DNA from: Nocardia brasiliensis NBRC 14402
GTDB lineage: Bacteria; Actinomycetota; Actinomycetes; Mycobacteriales; Mycobacteriaceae
DNA: 64,000 nt
NCBI RefSeq assembly: GCF_000308475.2
Contig: NZ_BAFT02000067.1
Span: 1-64,000 of the forward strand
Direction of reading: 5' to 3'
Below are positions 9,113 to 17,771 of this stretch, in pieces. Every line of letters begins with the position of its first letter. The first letter of the stretch is position 1. A program made the translations under genes and the position numbers. The notes below the pieces were generated by a model, which made no database searches, was not told where the DNA came from, and was given only the letters and a program-made list of their open reading frames with translations.

Positions 9113-10132
9113 CTACTTTTCGAACTGGGTCCGCTTCCAGTCGCCGTACGGTTCGTCGCGTTCCCGGACGGCTTCGCGGAAACCTTCGGTGGCCGCGCGC
9201 AATTGGAAGGCATAGCCCTCGCGGGTGTGCCGGGAGATGCCGTCGAAGACCGTGCTGATCATGCCGGAGTTGGCCACGCCCTGGGCCAGCAGCGCGCTGT
9301 TGAGCGCCAGTTTCGCCATGATCAGCTGGTTGACCGGCATCCGGGCGATGCGCTCGAGCAGGGCCTCGGTGCGTTCGTCGAGTTCATCGGCCGGGGCCGC
9401 CTCGACCGCGAGGCCCCATTCCTCGGCCTGTTTGCCGGACAGGCAGTCACCGGTGAACAGCAACCGTTTCGCGCGCTGATCGCCGAGCCGGTGCGCCCAC
9501 ATGCCCGCGGCGGGGATGCCCCAGACCCGGGTGGGCGGGTAGCCGATCTTGGTGTCGTCGGCGCAGATGATCTGGTCGGCGTAGAGCGCGATATCGGTGC
9601 CGCCCGCGACGGCGAAGCCGTGCAGCTTCGCCACGGTCGGCTTGTTGGCGTACAGCAGGCTGGCGAAGCCGCGGTTGAACCGGCTCATCATCGCGTAGTC
9701 GACCATGGGATCCCAAGTGTCCCTCGGGTTGTGGTTGCGCGCCTGCACTACGGGATCGAGCACGGTGCCGACCGGGGAATCCGCCGCCTCGGTGGGGCCG
9801 AAGGAGTTCTCCGCGAAGATCGACAGGTCGTACCCGCCGCAGAATCCTTTGCCGCGTCCGGACACCACCATCACGTGCACCCGGGGATCGAGGTCGGCGC
9901 GTTCGACCGCGTGCGCCAGCTCGATGGGGGTGTCGGAGGTGATGGCGTTGCCGTGCTCGGGACGGTTGAACGTGATCCGGGCGATCCGGCCGGTGACCTC
10001 GTAGGTCAGCGTGCGGTAGGTGGCCTCGGCGGGCGGGAGCGGACGGTCCGACCAGGGGGAATCGGGCGACTCGGTGAGCCCCTCGTACCAGGCGGCCGGA
10101 CGGGTGCCGGAGTGATTGTCGAAGTCGGGCAA
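9113..10132 (-). CDS. Enoyl-CoA hydratase/crotonase family protein
   Basis: 339 aa from TTG 10132, which follows AGGAAA by 5 bases; an alternative ATG at 10189 has no visible ribosome site. Motifs: RITFNRPEHGNAIT, VVSGRGKGFCGGYDLS, and the oxyanion segment KLHGFAVAGGTDIALYAD. It is longer than standard hydratases, with a variable middle region (about 130-170). It is divergent from an AidB-like acyl-CoA dehydrogenase with a PaaX-type regulator beyond, so the three probably form one acyl-CoA degradation unit. Confidence 0.82.
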   Translation of the reverse strand: MPDFDNHSGTRPAAWYEGLTESPDSPWSDRPLPPAEATYRTLTYEVTGRIARITFNRPEHGNAITSDTPIELAHAVERADLDPRVHVMVVSGRGKGFCGGYDLSIFAENSFGPTEAADSPVGTVLDPVVQARNHNPRDTWDPMVDYAMMSRFNRGFASLLYANKPTVAKLHGFAVAGGTDIALYADQIICADDTKIGYPPTRVWGIPAAGMWAHRLGDQRAKRLLFTGDCLSGKQAEEWGLAVEAAPADELDERTEALLERIARMPVNQLIMAKLALNSALLAQGVANSGMISTVFDGISRHTREGYAFQLRAATEGFREAVRERDEPYGDWKRTQFEK

Positions 10133-10194
10133 CGGGTTTCCTGACTGTGTCGGAGTATGCGGTGCGTACGCGGCGGCACCGCTTCTCATATTAC

Positions 10195-10204
10195 ATACTT
10201 GTAT
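10195..10204. promoter_or_regulatory. ATAC-N2-GTAT palindrome between divergent acyl-CoA genes
   Basis: The 10-bp inverted repeat ATACTTGTAT lies in an unusually AT-rich patch of the 129-bp divergent intergenic region. It is a candidate operator or promoter element for the crotonase/AidB pair, possibly for the nearby PaaX protein. The assignment is a guess from position. Confidence 0.3.
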
Positions 10205-10261
10205 CAATCGACGGAGCACTGTAATACTGGCGAGTATCCGGAGCCTGTGAAAGGACCTCCC

Positions 10262-11896
10262 ATGCCCACTCATACAGTGACCAATCAAGTACCTCCGCTG
10301 GTCGATTACGATGCCGCCGAACAACCGGTGCTGCTCGAGGCGTTGCAGCGGGCCGGGGCGGAGCACGTGCTCGACGAGCTGCACACGATCGGGCGGCTCG
10401 CGGGCAGCGCGGCGGCCATCGAACTCGGTGATCTCGCCGAAGCGCACCCGCCCGCGTTGCGGACGCACGATCGGTTCGGCAATCGCGTCGACGAAGTCGT
10501 CTACGACCCGAGCTATCACCGGTTGATGACCTACGCGATCGATTTCGGCCTGCACGGTGCGGTGTGGACCGATCCGCGGCCGAATCCGCATCTGACGCGG
10601 GCCGCGAAATTGAGCGTGTGGGGCCCGGTCGACGCCGGGCACGGTTGCCCGATCTCGATGACCTACGCGGTGGTGCCCGCCCTGCGCGCCGCGCCGGAGC
10701 TCGCCGCGCAGTACGAACCACTGTTGTGCGCAAGGGAATACGACCCCGGCCTGCGTGCCCCGCTGACCAAGCGGGGGCTGATCGCCGGGATGTCGATGAC
10801 CGAGAAACAGGGCGGCTCCGACGTCCGGGCGAACACGACCACCGCCACACCGATGTCGGACGGCACCTACCGGATCACCGGGCACAAATGGTTCACCTCC
10901 GCGCCGATGTCGGATGTGTTCCTCGTCCTGGGCCAGGCGCCGGGCGGCCTGTCCTGCTTCTTCGTGCCCCGGGTGCTGCCCGACGGCACGCGCAATCCCT
11001 TTGCGCTGCAACGGCTCAAGGACAAACTGGGCAACCGCTCCAACGCGAGCAGCGAGGTCGAATACGACAACACGGTCGGCTGGCTGGTCGGCGACGAGGG
11101 GCGCGGTGTGCCCACGATCATCGAGATGGTCAACCTGACCAGGCTCGACTGCACTCTGGGCACCGCGACGGCGATGCGCACCGGCGTCGCCGCCGCCGCG
11201 CATCACGGCGCGTACCGCAGCGCGTTCGGTGCGACCCTCGCCGATCAGCCGCTGATGCGCAATGTGCTCGCCGATCTCGCGATCGAGGCCGAGGCGGCGA
11301 CCACGGTCGCGCTGTGGCTGGCCGAACTCACCGACCGGGCGACGGCCGGGGTGGACGGCGCCGACGAATTGCGCCGGATCTCGCTCGCGGTGAGCAAATA
11401 CTATGTGTGCAAGCGCGGCCCGATCCACGCCGCCGAGGCGCTGGAATGCCTGGGCGGCAACGGATATGTCGAGGAGTCGCGGATGCCGCGGCTCTACCGG
11501 GAAGCACCGCTGATGTCGATCTGGGAAGGTTCGGGCAATGTCGCGGCGCTCGACACGTTGCGCGCCATGGCGAAACAACCGGAAACCCTCGGCGCGTTCT
11601 TCGCCGAAGTCGAACGCGCCGCGGGCGCGGATCGTCATCTCGATGCCGCGATCGCGGCACTGAAAACGCAATTCGCGGACTTCGACACAATTCAGCACCG
11701 GGCGCGGCGGATCGTCGGTGCGATGGCGCAGGTGCTGCAGGCGTCGTTGCTCGTCCGCTACGGTCATCCCGCGGTGGCCGACGCTTTCACGGTCAGCCGG
11801 CTCGGCGGCGAACACGGCGATGTGTTCGGCACGCTACCGACCGGTATCGACAGTGCCGCGATCATTCAGCGCGCGACGCCGAAGGCGGCCCACTGA
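10262..11896 (+). CDS. AidB-family acyl-CoA dehydrogenase
   Basis: 544 aa, essentially the length of E. coli AidB (541). It has the family hallmarks VDAGHGCPISMTYAVVPALR and RGLIAGMSMTEKQGGSDVRA (FAD-binding), then HKWFTSAP and LECLGGNGYVEESRMPRLYR near the C-terminus. AidB proteins are FAD flavoproteins with isovaleryl-CoA dehydrogenase homology; E. coli AidB also binds DNA. The catabolic neighbours favour a metabolic role here. ATG 10262 follows AAAGGACC. The 3' end faces the PaaX-like gene 16 bp away. Confidence 0.9.
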   Translation: MPTHTVTNQVPPLVDYDAAEQPVLLEALQRAGAEHVLDELHTIGRLAGSAAAIELGDLAEAHPPALRTHDRFGNRVDEVVYDPSYHRLMTYAIDFGLHGAVWTDPRPNPHLTRAAKLSVWGPVDAGHGCPISMTYAVVPALRAAPELAAQYEPLLCAREYDPGLRAPLTKRGLIAGMSMTEKQGGSDVRANTTTATPMSDGTYRITGHKWFTSAPMSDVFLVLGQAPGGLSCFFVPRVLPDGTRNPFALQRLKDKLGNRSNASSEVEYDNTVGWLVGDEGRGVPTIIEMVNLTRLDCTLGTATAMRTGVAAAAHHGAYRSAFGATLADQPLMRNVLADLAIEAEAATTVALWLAELTDRATAGVDGADELRRISLAVSKYYVCKRGPIHAAEALECLGGNGYVEESRMPRLYREAPLMSIWEGSGNVAALDTLRAMAKQPETLGAFFAEVERAAGADRHLDAAIAALKTQFADFDTIQHRARRIVGAMAQVLQASLLVRYGHPAVADAFTVSRLGGEHGDVFGTLPTGIDSAAIIQRATPKAAH

Positions 11897-11912
11897 ACCG
11901 CGAACGGCGCGG

Positions 11913-12644
11913 CTAAGCCTCCGAGGGGACGAGCAGCTGCTCGGCGAATGCCATGAATTCTGTACGGAAAGCGGCATATTCGGCGCGCAGCTGCGCACCG
12001 GGCCAGTCGGCGGGCAGCAGTGGCTCGGGCAGCAAAGGATCGTCGAGAATATGCCGCACCGCCGCCGCGGCCACCTCGAACCGCTCGCGCAGCGAAGTCG
12101 AATCCGCGAAGGCGCCTAGCAGCCGCTGTGCGTCGCGCGCCCAGAGTTGCGGCGCGAAAAGGGTTTCCGCCAGTTCGGCCGGGGAATCGTGCGGTGCCGC
12201 GGTGAACACGGAAACGCGCCTGCTCGCATCCGGTCCGAGCACGATCTCGACGTTCGCGGGCCGAGTCCAGACGCCTTCCCGCAATTCGCCGAGTTTGCGT
12301 GCGTGCATCGTGTCACGGAACGCGGTGCGTGCGGATGCGTCGTCGCCGACGGCGGTCACCACCGCCAAATACCATTCCCCGTCCCAGGTTTTCAGCAGCG
12401 GACTGACCGCGGCGTCCTGCCTGCGCTGTCGTTCGATCAGCCGGTCGGAGAGCCGGTACACGCCCTGCCCGCGTTCCAGGTCGCCCATGGCGACCATCCT
12501 GGTCAGCGCGACGCGCACGGCCGACTGCTGCAGCCCGAGTTCCTCGGCCACCGAAACGATCCAGCTGACCGGCGCCTGCGCCGGGTGTGCGCCGAGCAAT
12601 GCGCTCAGAATCGCCGACCGCGCGGTCAGCTTCCGCATGCGCAT
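11913..12644 (-). CDS. PaaX-family transcriptional regulator
   Basis: 243 aa. An N-terminal winged helix (LTARSAILSALLGAHPAQAP, then GLQQSAVRVALTRMVAMGDL) is followed by the PaaX middle domain (WDGEWYLAVV) and a helical C-terminal domain. PaaX proteins repress aromatic or acyl-CoA catabolic genes and respond to CoA thioesters. The adjacent AidB and crotonase genes are the likely targets. ATG 12644 is chosen over GTG 12650 because GGGG lies 9 bases before it. Confidence 0.88.
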   Translation of the reverse strand: MRMRKLTARSAILSALLGAHPAQAPVSWIVSVAEELGLQQSAVRVALTRMVAMGDLERGQGVYRLSDRLIERQRRQDAAVSPLLKTWDGEWYLAVVTAVGDDASARTAFRDTMHARKLGELREGVWTRPANVEIVLGPDASRRVSVFTAAPHDSPAELAETLFAPQLWARDAQRLLGAFADSTSLRERFEVAAAAVRHILDDPLLPEPLLPADWPGAQLRAEYAAFRTEFMAFAEQLLVPSEA

Positions 12645-12810
12645 CGCCACACACCCCGTCCTACCCGAGTTACCGTCGGCCGATTCAGGCCTTCCGAAAC
12701 CGGAATTCTACCGACGAGTCCGTAGCTCCCGTCGCACGCCATCGCTCGCGCCGAGTACTCGGCGGTCGCCGCGCGCCGGTGTCGCGATGCAGGTCGAGGG
12801 GGATTCGCGG

Positions 12811-13143
12811 CTAGTTCGCGTTGTTATATGCGGCGACAATGTCGGCCGGGATCCGGCCGCGGGTGGATACGTTGTGCCCGTTCTTCCTGGCCCATTCCCG
12901 GATCGCGGCTGTTTGCTCACGATCGGTGGCGGAAGTGGCTTTCCCGGTGCCTTTGCGCTTCGCCCGGCCAATCTTGCGCGCTTTTTCCGCCCAGGGCTCC
13001 AGGGTCACGCGCAGCTTACCCGCGTTCTTGGTGGACAGATCGATCTCGTAGGCCACCCCATCAATCGAAAACTGAACTGTTTCATTCGCTTTCGACTTGC
13101 CGTCGTAGTCGTCGACGAGGGTGACGGTGACTTTCTTGGCCAT
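12811..13143 (-). CDS. lsr2: Lsr2 nucleoid-associated protein
   Basis: 110 aa, the normal Lsr2 length. The N-terminal dimerisation domain starts MAKKVTVTLVDDYDG; the C-terminal DNA-binding domain ends with the RGRIP hook (STRGRIPADIVAAYNNAN) that reads the AT-rich minor groove. Lsr2 is the H-NS-like silencer of acquired DNA in Mycobacteriales. Ribosome site AAAGGA. Genomes of this group often carry two lsr2 copies, so this may not be the only one. Confidence 0.97.
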   Translation of the reverse strand: MAKKVTVTLVDDYDGKSKANETVQFSIDGVAYEIDLSTKNAGKLRVTLEPWAEKARKIGRAKRKGTGKATSATDREQTAAIREWARKNGHNVSTRGRIPADIVAAYNNAN

Positions 13144-13256
13144 CGGTGCGTCCTTTGCGTAGTCACGGGTATCGCTACGAAATACTAATACCGTATCGCA
13201 TGGAACTCGGTTATGAGAAATAGTGCTGCATTCGGGCGGGGTATCGGGCGCGGCAT

Positions 13257-14141
13257 TCAGCGCAGGGAATCGGCCGCGGCCGCAGCAATCGCCGTGGCCA
13301 CCGCACTCAATGCCGGTGAGTCCAGCCGCCATTGCTGCCAGTACAGCGGCACATCGATGAATGCCGCGCCGTCGATCGGAACGAGTTCGGCACGCCCGAA
13401 ATTCCGGGTTTGCAGATCGGGCAACATACCCCAGCCGAGTCCGAGTCGTACCGCTTCGGCGAAACCGGAGGAGGAGGGAACGTAATGGCGCGGCGGGTCC
13501 AGCGGTTGCCGGCTGCGTTTGCGTAACTGCCGGTCCTGGAGATCGTCTTTGCGATCGAACAGCACCACCGGTGCCACCGCATAGGCTTTCGCGGTGGCGC
13601 CGTCGGGAAACCAGGTTCGGGCGAAGTGCGGTTGTGCCATCGGCCGGTAGCGCATCGCGCCCAGTCGCTCCACCCGGCAGCCCTGCACCGGCGTCGCGGT
13701 CGAGGTGATGGCCGCCATCACCGTGCCGTCGCGCAGCAGCCGGGTGGTGTGTTCCTCGTCCTCCCGGTGGATTTCGAAACAGATGCCCGGCGGGGCCGCG
13801 GCCAGCGCGGGCAACGCCCAGGTCTCCAGCGAGTCCGCGTTGACCGCGATCGGCAGCCGCAGCGGCCGGTCGGTGGCACGGTGCGCGTCGCCGAGTTCGC
13901 GCGCGGTATCGCCGGCCAGCCACTCGATCTGTCGCGCCAACCGCAGCACCGCGAGCCCGGATTCGGTGGGGCGCACCGGTTTCGTGCGTTGCAACAGGAC
14001 GCGCCCCGCAGCGTCCTCCAGGGCCTTGATGCGCTGGCTGATCGCGGACGGGGTGATCCGCAGGCTCTTCGCCGCGGCGTCGAAGGTGCCCTCGGTGACC
14101 GCCGCGTGCAACGCGCGAAGCTGGTCGAGCTGCAGGTCCAT
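13257..14141 (-). CDS. argP: LysR-family regulator ArgP/LysG
   Basis: 294 aa. The N-terminal winged helix-turn-helix (LDQLRALHAAVTEGTFDAAA, then ITPSAISQRIKALE) matches ArgP/IciA/LysG closely and is followed by a LysR effector domain. It is divergent from lysE with 78 bp between the starts, the arrangement known for lysG-lysE of Corynebacterium, where the regulator with lysine or arginine activates the exporter. No ribosome site is seen before ATG 14141, so a very short leader is possible. Confidence 0.9.
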   Translation of the reverse strand: MDLQLDQLRALHAAVTEGTFDAAAKSLRITPSAISQRIKALEDAAGRVLLQRTKPVRPTESGLAVLRLARQIEWLAGDTARELGDAHRATDRPLRLPIAVNADSLETWALPALAAAPPGICFEIHREDEEHTTRLLRDGTVMAAITSTATPVQGCRVERLGAMRYRPMAQPHFARTWFPDGATAKAYAVAPVVLFDRKDDLQDRQLRKRSRQPLDPPRHYVPSSSGFAEAVRLGLGWGMLPDLQTRNFGRAELVPIDGAAFIDVPLYWQQWRLDSPALSAVATAIAAAAADSLR

Positions 14142-14219
14142 GTTAAGGAATCGTAATGGTAGTGCAGAAACTTTAGTTTGCCAGCGGATAATGCCCTGCT
14201 TAGCGTCGAAGAAGTGACA

Positions 14220-14837
14220 ATGTCTTCGGCGGCTCTCGCGGCTCTTTCCGGTCTGGGTTTCGGACTCTCGCTGATCGTGGCGATCGGCGCGCAGAACGCG
14301 TTCGTCCTGCGCCAAGGCGTGCGCGGGCAGCACATCTTCGCGGTGGTCGCGGTGTGCGCGCTCTCGGACATCCTGTTGATCGCCGCGGGGGTCGGCGGCT
14401 TCGGTGTGGTCGTCGAATCGGTGCCCGCCGTGGTCACGGTGGTGCGCTACGCGGGCGCGGCCTTCCTGCTCGGCTACGCGTTGCTCGCCGCGCGCCGGGC
14501 CTTCGCGTCCGCGGCGTTGACCATGGACACCGCGGGCGCGACCGTCGCGCTCGGCGCCACCGTCGCGACCTGCCTGGCGCTGACCTGGCTCAACCCGCAC
14601 GTCTATCTCGACACCGTGGTGTTGCTCGGGTCGTTCGCCAATACCTATGGCACACCCGACCGTTGGTTCCTCGGCGCGGGCGCGATGCTCGGCAGCGTGG
14701 TCTGGTTCGCCGCGCTCGGCTACGGCGCTCGCCTGCTCGGGCCGATCTTCGCGCGCCCGGTCGCGTGGCGAGTGCTCGACTCCGGTATCGCGGTGATGAT
14801 GACGGTGCTCGCCGTGGGGCTGGTCTGCTCGGGGTGA
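14220..14837 (+). CDS. lysE: LysE-family amino-acid exporter
   Basis: 205 aa with six hydrophobic segments and the family signature GLSLIVAIGAQNAFVLRQG near the N-terminus, plus LTWLNPHVYLDTVVLLG. It exports lysine/arginine or related basic amino acids across the membrane. ATG 14220 is preceded by GAAGAAG; the frame is open back to 14178, but that extension is outside the conserved family start. Control by the divergent ArgP/LysG is expected. Confidence 0.92.
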   Translation: MSSAALAALSGLGFGLSLIVAIGAQNAFVLRQGVRGQHIFAVVAVCALSDILLIAAGVGGFGVVVESVPAVVTVVRYAGAAFLLGYALLAARRAFASAALTMDTAGATVALGATVATCLALTWLNPHVYLDTVVLLGSFANTYGTPDRWFLGAGAMLGSVVWFAALGYGARLLGPIFARPVAWRVLDSGIAVMMTVLAVGLVCSG

Positions 14838-14935
14838 CGGGAGACACAGCTGTCGAGCCGTTCGATGCCGATTGGAGCCCGAAGTGCCGGGTATGCGTCG
14901 GGATGACAGCCCATACCCAGCATGGAGGAGTTGCC

Positions 14936-15196
14936 ATGACCAAGCACGACAGCGGACCGCGCGAAGCCGTCGAGGGCATCGTCGAGGACGTCAAGGGCAA
15001 GGCCAAGGAAGCCGCGGGCATCGTCACCGGAGACGAAAGCCTGAAGAGCGAGGGCCGCGCTCAACAGGACAAGGCCGAATCGGAGCGCGAAGCCGCGAAG
15101 AAGGAAGCCGAAGCCGAAAAGGCGAGGGCCGAGGCCACACTCGACGAGGCGCGCCAGAGCGCCTACCAGAGCGGCAAGGAAGCCGACGACTCCTGA
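14936..15196 (+). CDS. CsbD-like small stress protein (MBP1 type)
   Basis: 86 aa, highly charged and helical. The CsbD-type motif GIVEDVKGKAKEAAGIVTGD is followed by a Lys/Glu/Ala helix with no hydrophobic core. Similar nocardioform proteins are called microaggregate-binding protein 1. CsbD proteins belong to general-stress regulons, which fits the SigF locus in this window and the GGGTAT hexamer at 14889-14894 (its -35 match is poor). Start ATG 14936 with GGAGGAG. Confidence 0.75.
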   Translation: MTKHDSGPREAVEGIVEDVKGKAKEAAGIVTGDESLKSEGRAQQDKAESEREAAKKEAEAEKARAEATLDEARQSAYQSGKEADDS

Positions 15197-15209
15197 TTGC
15201 GTTACTTCG

Positions 15210-15248
15210 GCGGCGCGGGAACGGGTTTTCGTTCCCGCGCCGCTTTTT
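15210..15248. terminator. Bidirectional intrinsic terminator
   Basis: A 14-bp perfect stem, GCGGCGCGGGAACG / CGTTCCCGCGCCGC, with a 6-nt loop and TTTTT after it. It lies between the convergent CsbD-like and FAD-oxidoreductase genes and probably serves both. Confidence 0.92.
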
Positions 15249-16275
15249 ACGTTGCGGCGCGGAACATTTGGGCGGCCCGCTGCCGTTCGGCGAGAATGCG
15301 CTGCCGGCGCTCGGCCATCGCGGCGGCCGGTACGCCGCCGGAAACGATCGCCTCGTACAGCGCGGCCGCGTCCTCGATGGCGTCGCGGGCGCCGACGCCC
15401 GCGGCCGGGGTGATCGCGTGATCGGCGTCGCCGCAGAGCAGTACCGGGTGCTGCGGGGCTCGGGCGCCGGCGAGCGGTACGGTGCGCGCGTTCGAGACGT
15501 GCACCGAATCGGTGTGCGCCAGTAGAGGTTCGATGACGTCGCGGACGGCGGGCGAGGCCGCCAGTACGGCATCCGTCCACTGATCCATCGGCTGAGCGCC
15601 CTTGTGCTGCCGGTCCAGTGGCGGCCGGGTCAACCGGGTGAACCACACCGAGACCGTGTCGTTCCACAGGTGCCCGAAGGTGGTCAAGGGACGGCCGTCG
15701 GGTCCGAGCGTGCGGTCGAAATGCAGGACGGCCGGGTCGGTGCCGGGCCGGACCGGCTGCCGGGTGACGCCGTAAATGACGATCTGCCCGGCGTATTCGG
15801 CGGTTCGTCCGGGTTCCAGGGCGCGCCGCGCGACGGAGTCTATGCCGTCGGCGGCGACGATCAGCTCGTCGGCCAGCACCGGTCGTCCATTGCTGCCGAG
15901 GGTGCCCGCGGTGCAGTCCACCTCGGTGACGGGGGTGCCGAACCGCAGGACCGCGGCACTGTCCGTGGCGAATTCGGTGAGCACCCGCATCAGCTCGGCC
16001 CGCAGATAGAGGCGCCGCTCCGTGGCCGAGTTGCCGCGCGCGGGCCCCGAAACCCCGTCCGCGCGTAGCGCTTCCACCGGATGCGAGGCCGCGTGCAGCC
16101 GATCGGCCGACACGCCCAGCCCCACCAGTGCGGTGTGTGCGCGTCCGTCGAGCACCAGGAACGCGCCGGCGCCACCGGTCGGTTGGCTTTCGTACACGGT
16201 GACGGGTCGCTCCGCACGGCCGAGCGCTCCCGCGAGCACCGCTCCGGCTATGCCACCGCCGATGATCGTGACCAT
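15247..16275 (-). CDS. FAD-dependent monooxygenase/oxidoreductase
   Basis: 342 aa. The N-terminal dinucleotide fold TIIGGGIAGAVLAGALG binds FAD; a C-terminal LLCGDADHAITPAAGVGARD segment is the aromatic-hydroxylase-type GD motif contacting the FAD ribityl chain. It is shorter than typical PHBH-class enzymes (about 390), so the substrate domain is reduced. Class A flavoprotein hydroxylation is likely but the substrate is unknown. Start ATG 16275. Confidence 0.82.
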   Translation of the reverse strand: MVTIIGGGIAGAVLAGALGRAERPVTVYESQPTGGAGAFLVLDGRAHTALVGLGVSADRLHAASHPVEALRADGVSGPARGNSATERRLYLRAELMRVLTEFATDSAAVLRFGTPVTEVDCTAGTLGSNGRPVLADELIVAADGIDSVARRALEPGRTAEYAGQIVIYGVTRQPVRPGTDPAVLHFDRTLGPDGRPLTTFGHLWNDTVSVWFTRLTRPPLDRQHKGAQPMDQWTDAVLAASPAVRDVIEPLLAHTDSVHVSNARTVPLAGARAPQHPVLLCGDADHAITPAAGVGARDAIEDAAALYEAIVSGGVPAAAMAERRQRILAERQRAAQMFRAAT

Positions 16276-16335
16276 GAATCCACCCTACGGGCCGCCGATT
16301 CCACTGCAGCGGGAATCGGCGGCCCCGCGCCGATG

Positions 16336-17550
16336 TCAGCAGTTGCGTGGTGCGGTTTCCCCGCGGAATCTGGCCTCGATCCAGCCCATCGCCTCCGGCG
16401 CACCGAGCACCGCGGTGCTGAGGTGATCCGGGCTCGGGAACAGTTTCGATTGGACGCGCACGCCCGCCGCGCAGTAGCGCCGCATCGTGTTGTCGATCGC
16501 CGCGACCGGAATCAATGCGTCGTCGTGGGAACGCCACTGGTAGATAGGCATTTTCGGGACGCCCTCGTACAGCTCGAGGCTGTTCTCCTCCAGTACGCCA
16601 CGCGCACTGGGGTCTTCGGCCAGCGAGGTGGAGAAGGCGACGTCCAGGACGCTGTGCCCGGCGCCGGCGGCCAGGATCTCGTTGGTGCAGCCGTTGGCCA
16701 TCCGCTCGCGGATGGCGAGCCCGGTCGGGTTCAGGCTGTCGCTGATCGGCAGCCGGGTCGGGTACTCGCGTTCGAGGCCGATGGCCGCCGCCATGGCCAG
16801 CCCGAACGCCGGATGCCGGTGGTAGCCCAGGCCCTCGGTCATCTTGACCAGGTTCATCGGGACCCCGCCCTCGGCCGCGCCCACGATATCGAGTTCCGGC
16901 GCGTAGGTCGGGGCCAGCGCCGCCGCCCAGCCGGTCGCCATCCCGCCGCCGGAGTACCCGAACATCGCGACCGGGCTGGTGGCCACGCCCAATCCGGCGA
17001 CCTTGCGCGCCGCCCGGATGCCGTCCAGCGTGATCATGCCGCCGAGCCTGGCCGCCCCGTAGGCGCTGGTCGGACCGAGGTGGTCGGGCAGTGCCACCGA
17101 CCAGCCGCGCAGCAGAACGGTGTTGAGTGCGGGCGCCTCGCGCACAGCCAGATTCGGATCGCCGGTGTAGAGCACGCGGGATACGGCGCACTGGGTGCCC
17201 AGGCCGTTGATGATGTGCTGATAGGACAGCAGCGGCCCGCCCGGCACGTGATTCGGCGGGGTCAGCACGGTGGTAGTCGCCGCGATCGGCGCGCCCGCCG
17301 AATCGGTCGACCGGAACTTGATCATCGTGACCGTGGTGCCCGGAAAGGCGAGCAAACCGGGCATCGGCCGGGTGTCGAGCACGTCACCGGGTTCGGCCCG
17401 GTCCAGATCCGCGGGCGCCGCGTAGAACGGGTCGGGGTCCGGCACGGGGTAGAGCGGTTGTGCCGCAGCGGTTCCCGGCAGCACGGTCAGTTGTGTGGCG
17501 GCTACCAGCAGGACGGCTGCGGTGAGCGCGGTATTGATTCGGCAGAACAT
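16336..17550 (-). CDS. Secreted lipase (LIP family, PF03583)
   Basis: 404 aa. A signal peptide (residues about 1-30, hydrophobic core AAVLLVAATQLTVLPG, cleavage near AAAQP) precedes an alpha/beta hydrolase. The nucleophile elbow is GYSGGG (about residue 195), and SHDDALIP holds the likely acid. This resembles actinobacterial secretory lipases and triacylglycerol esterases. Substrate preference is not visible. The upstream 220 bp hold its promoter, divergent from the YdcF-like gene. Confidence 0.88.
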   Translation of the reverse strand: MFCRINTALTAAVLLVAATQLTVLPGTAAAQPLYPVPDPDPFYAAPADLDRAEPGDVLDTRPMPGLLAFPGTTVTMIKFRSTDSAGAPIAATTTVLTPPNHVPGGPLLSYQHIINGLGTQCAVSRVLYTGDPNLAVREAPALNTVLLRGWSVALPDHLGPTSAYGAARLGGMITLDGIRAARKVAGLGVATSPVAMFGYSGGGMATGWAAALAPTYAPELDIVGAAEGGVPMNLVKMTEGLGYHRHPAFGLAMAAAIGLEREYPTRLPISDSLNPTGLAIRERMANGCTNEILAAGAGHSVLDVAFSTSLAEDPSARGVLEENSLELYEGVPKMPIYQWRSHDDALIPVAAIDNTMRRYCAAGVRVQSKLFPSPDHLSTAVLGAPEAMGWIEARFRGETAPRNC

Positions 17551-17771
17551 GGCGAAGATCGGCTCCCATTCATCACGACATCGTCAGGGACGTTGGGCAC
17601 GCTGAAAGTCGAATAATCCGAAACTGGCCGGGCACAAGCGATTGGCAGATATTCGGACCTGCGCAAGGTTAGGGGAGAAACGGAAAAGCCCGAGGGTGCC
17701 GCGCCGAGCGACGAAGGCGATCCACGGCGGGGCGCTGCCCGCGGGTGCCGCGGGCCCGTTACGGTGGCTGG

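Noticed and set aside
14720..17191. Very long leftward open frame covering lysE, csbD-like and FAD-oxidoreductase regions
   Set aside because: It runs antisense to or out of frame with four well-supported genes; composition is Arg/Gly-rich shadow sequence.
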